Under the pieces are notes generated by a model, which was not told where the DNA came from, did no database searches, and was given only the letters and a program-made list of their open reading frames with translations. From Nitrospira sp. (GTDB lineage: Bacteria > UBA9089 > CG2-30-40-21 > SBAY01), in the NCBI GenBank assembly GCA_005239945.1, contig SBAY01000164.1:1-6106 (forward strand): a DNA stretch of 6,106 nt. Reading direction: 5' to 3'. Position numbers and translations under genes: made by a program. Of the stretch, positions 6,076 to 6,106 are shown one piece after another; within the stretch, counting starts at the first letter, position 1; each line of letters opens with the position of its first letter.

Positions 6076-6106
6076 GAAATTAGAAATTGGAAAGTAGAAA
6101 TTAGGA
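6076..6106. repeat. Degenerate tandem heptamer array, unit GAAATTA
   Basis: The units GAAATTA, GAAATTG, GAAAGTA, GAAATTA and a partial GGA run to the window edge with strict 7-bp spacing. The array probably continues beyond the window. In another register most units read AATT plus three variable bases, like the arrays at 1-38 and 1943-2040. Between this array and the palindrome ending at 6002 I see no gene; only a repeated TCACAC (6021-6026 and 6064-6069) stands out. Confidence 0.75.

Overview
The window is an AT-rich piece of a bacterial chromosome with three full-length protein genes and short, repeat-laden intergenic gaps. All three genes have recognisable Shine-Dalgarno sequences and ordinary bacterial domain architecture. 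A polyprenyl-phosphate sugar phosphotransferase and a multi-sensor GGDEF protein point to an environmental, envelope-polysaccharide-making bacterium. The intergenic heptamer arrays and AT palindromes resemble those of repeat-rich environmental lineages, but the phylum cannot be fixed from this sequence alone.

Layout. (1) 1-119: an array of the heptamer AATTTAC, then the leader of the first gene. (2) 120-1940, plus strand: a KUP/HAK/KT-type potassium uptake permease. (3) 1939-2042: a 104-bp AT-rich palindrome with perfect 47-bp arms, filling almost the whole gap between two convergent genes; it is probably a bidirectional terminator. (4) 2045-4483, minus strand: an 812-residue protein with the order PocR-type sensor, GAF, long coiled coil, degenerate GAF, GGDEF. 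(5) 4484-4570: an intergenic gap holding a 19-bp-stem hairpin with two competing pairings, placed directly upstream of a strong ribosome binding site. (6) 4571-5902, minus strand: a 443-residue membrane sugar-1-phosphate transferase that starts exopolysaccharide or O-antigen-like repeat units. (7) 5903-6106: a promoter close to the sigma-70 consensus, an upstream 21-bp palindrome, a stretch of about 70 bases in which I see no gene, and a final array of GAAATTA-like heptamers.

The two minus-strand genes read as one transcription unit driven by the promoter at 5935-5963: the polysaccharide-initiating transferase first, then the cyclic-dinucleotide synthase. This pairing suggests control of surface polysaccharide by a cyclic dinucleotide, with the PocR and GAF domains reading a small-molecule cue. 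The potassium transporter is transcribed towards them and looks unrelated in function.

The most interesting points are: the GGDEF domain has Asn where canonical diguanylate cyclases have a guanine-contacting Asp, and it has no inhibitory RxxD site; the perfect 104-bp palindrome; the alternative hairpins between the two operon genes; and heptamer arrays in three of the four intergenic regions, all of the form AATT plus three variable bases. I do not see a clearly new multi-gene system.
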